A DNA stretch of 48,096 nucleotides. It comes from Acidobacteriota bacterium. Its GTDB lineage: Bacteria; Acidobacteriota; Blastocatellia; RBC074. Location: the NCBI GenBank assembly GCA_022072205.1, contig JAJVID010000185.1, positions 1 through 48,096 of the forward strand. Reading direction: 5' to 3'. The stretch's first letter is position 1. Each line of letters opens with the position of its first letter. Positions 47,672-48,096 of the stretch are shown piece by piece. The notes beneath the pieces are model-generated. The model had not been told where the DNA came from. It was given only the letters and a program-made list of their open reading frames with translations, and made no database searches. Made by a program: the position numbers and the translations under genes.

Positions 47672-48096
47672 GGGTGGGCTTGATAATTCGCAATCTCGAA
47701 ATCTTCAAACCGGTAATCGAAGATTGATTCCGGCATTCGTTTGATCACGAGCTTCGGCGGCGGAAACGGATCACGGCTCAGTTGCAGTTGCGCCTGTTCA
47801 AGATGATTCAGGTAAATGTGGCAATCGCCGCCCGTCCAGATGAATTCGCCAACCTTGAGGTCACATTGCTCGGCGATCATGTTAGTCAGCAACGCGTAGC
47901 TGGCGATGTTGTACGGAACGCCTAAAAAAGTATCCGCCGAGCGTTGGTACAACTGGCAGGAGAGTTTTCCGCCCGCGACATAAAACTGAAACAGCGCGTG
48001 GCAGGGTTGCAACGCCATCTTGTCCAACTCGCCGACGTTCCAGGCCGAAACGATCAGGCGGCGCGAATCCGGGTTGGTTTTGATTTGATTGATGAC
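47644..48096 (-). CDS. thyA: Thymidylate synthase ThyA, C-terminal part (truncated by the window edge)
   Basis: Converts dUMP and methylene-tetrahydrofolate to dTMP and dihydrofolate. The last 150 residues are present: [29 protein letters not shown] with the catalytic Cys in QPCH, then [33 protein letters not shown] and the conserved ending ISAPVAV. The frame is open to the last base of the window, so the start lies outside. The product dihydrofolate is the substrate of folA, found 12.7 kb to the left on the same strand. Confidence 0.96.
   Translation of the reverse strand, partial: VINQIKTNPDSRRLIVSAWNVGELDKMALQPCHALFQFYVAGGKLSCQLYQRSADTFLGVPYNIASYALLTNMIAEQCDLKVGEFIWTGGDCHIYLNHLEQAQLQLSRDPFPPPKLVIKRMPESIFDYRFEDFEIANYQAHPHISAPVAV

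Overview
The window looks like chromosomal DNA of a GC-rich Gram-negative bacterium. It most resembles Acidobacteriota, perhaps a Blastocatellia-like lineage. This is an inference from gene content: a GWxTD-domain secreted protein, a very large Oar-like TonB receptor with a carboxypeptidase-regulatory-like N-terminus, several MacB/FtsX permeases, Lol-type lipoprotein machinery and bacterial microcompartment vertex proteins. No 16S rRNA gene is present to confirm it.

Layout. (1) 1-2317: a type I modification pair (half-length HsdS, HsdM) on the minus strand, with a 57-bp tandem repeat behind hsdM and a 17-bp tandem repeat spanning the hsdS-hsdM junction. (2) 2388-4868: a lamin-tail-domain-like protein, then a tight three-gene microcompartment operon (two EutN/CcmL pentamer proteins and a small protein with an encapsulation-peptide-like helix and a Cys-rich tail), divergent from a HAD phosphatase. 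(3) 4855-11634: housekeeping and stress genes: GAF-GAF-PP2C phosphatase, peroxiredoxin, tRNA-Ala(GGC), site-2 protease with CBS domains, alpha/beta hydrolase, zinc alcohol dehydrogenase, SlyD-like isomerase, endonuclease V. (4) 11726-14464: two secreted proteins (PEGA, GWxTD). (5) 14849-18881: a five-gene Lol-like cassette (lipoprotein, FtsX permease, ATPase, small membrane protein, LolA). (6) 19061-20993: a radical SAM protein and a PIN toxin-antitoxin pair. (7) 21039-28767, minus strand: two MacB-like permeases, pyruvate kinase, three tandem TlpA-like thioredoxins, YacG and a nitrilase. (8) 29042-34363: a thioesterase, a 1-kb stretch without a convincing gene, and a 1274-residue TonB receptor. 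(9) 34449-40397, minus strand: dihydrofolate reductase, a second TonB receptor, and a LytTR regulator with its histidine kinase. (10) 40781-47671: a second, complete type I restriction system (hsdR, hsdS, hsdM), invaded by a REP-type transposase gene (RAYT) and about 14 short palindromes. (11) The 3' part of thyA runs off the right edge.

Three things stand out. The type I R-M operon is colonised by a RAYT and two related palindrome families, and one palindrome cluster is bracketed by a 45-bp duplication of the hsdR 3' end. The microcompartment operon encodes only vertex proteins and a cargo-like peptide, with no hexameric shell gene nearby. Several intergenic regions carry unusually long, nearly or fully perfect inverted repeats (37 bp before folA, 32 bp between the kinase and regulator genes), and a terminator-like hairpin sits directly upstream of the pyruvate kinase ribosome-binding site. 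No wholly new defence or biosynthetic system could be demonstrated from the sequence alone.
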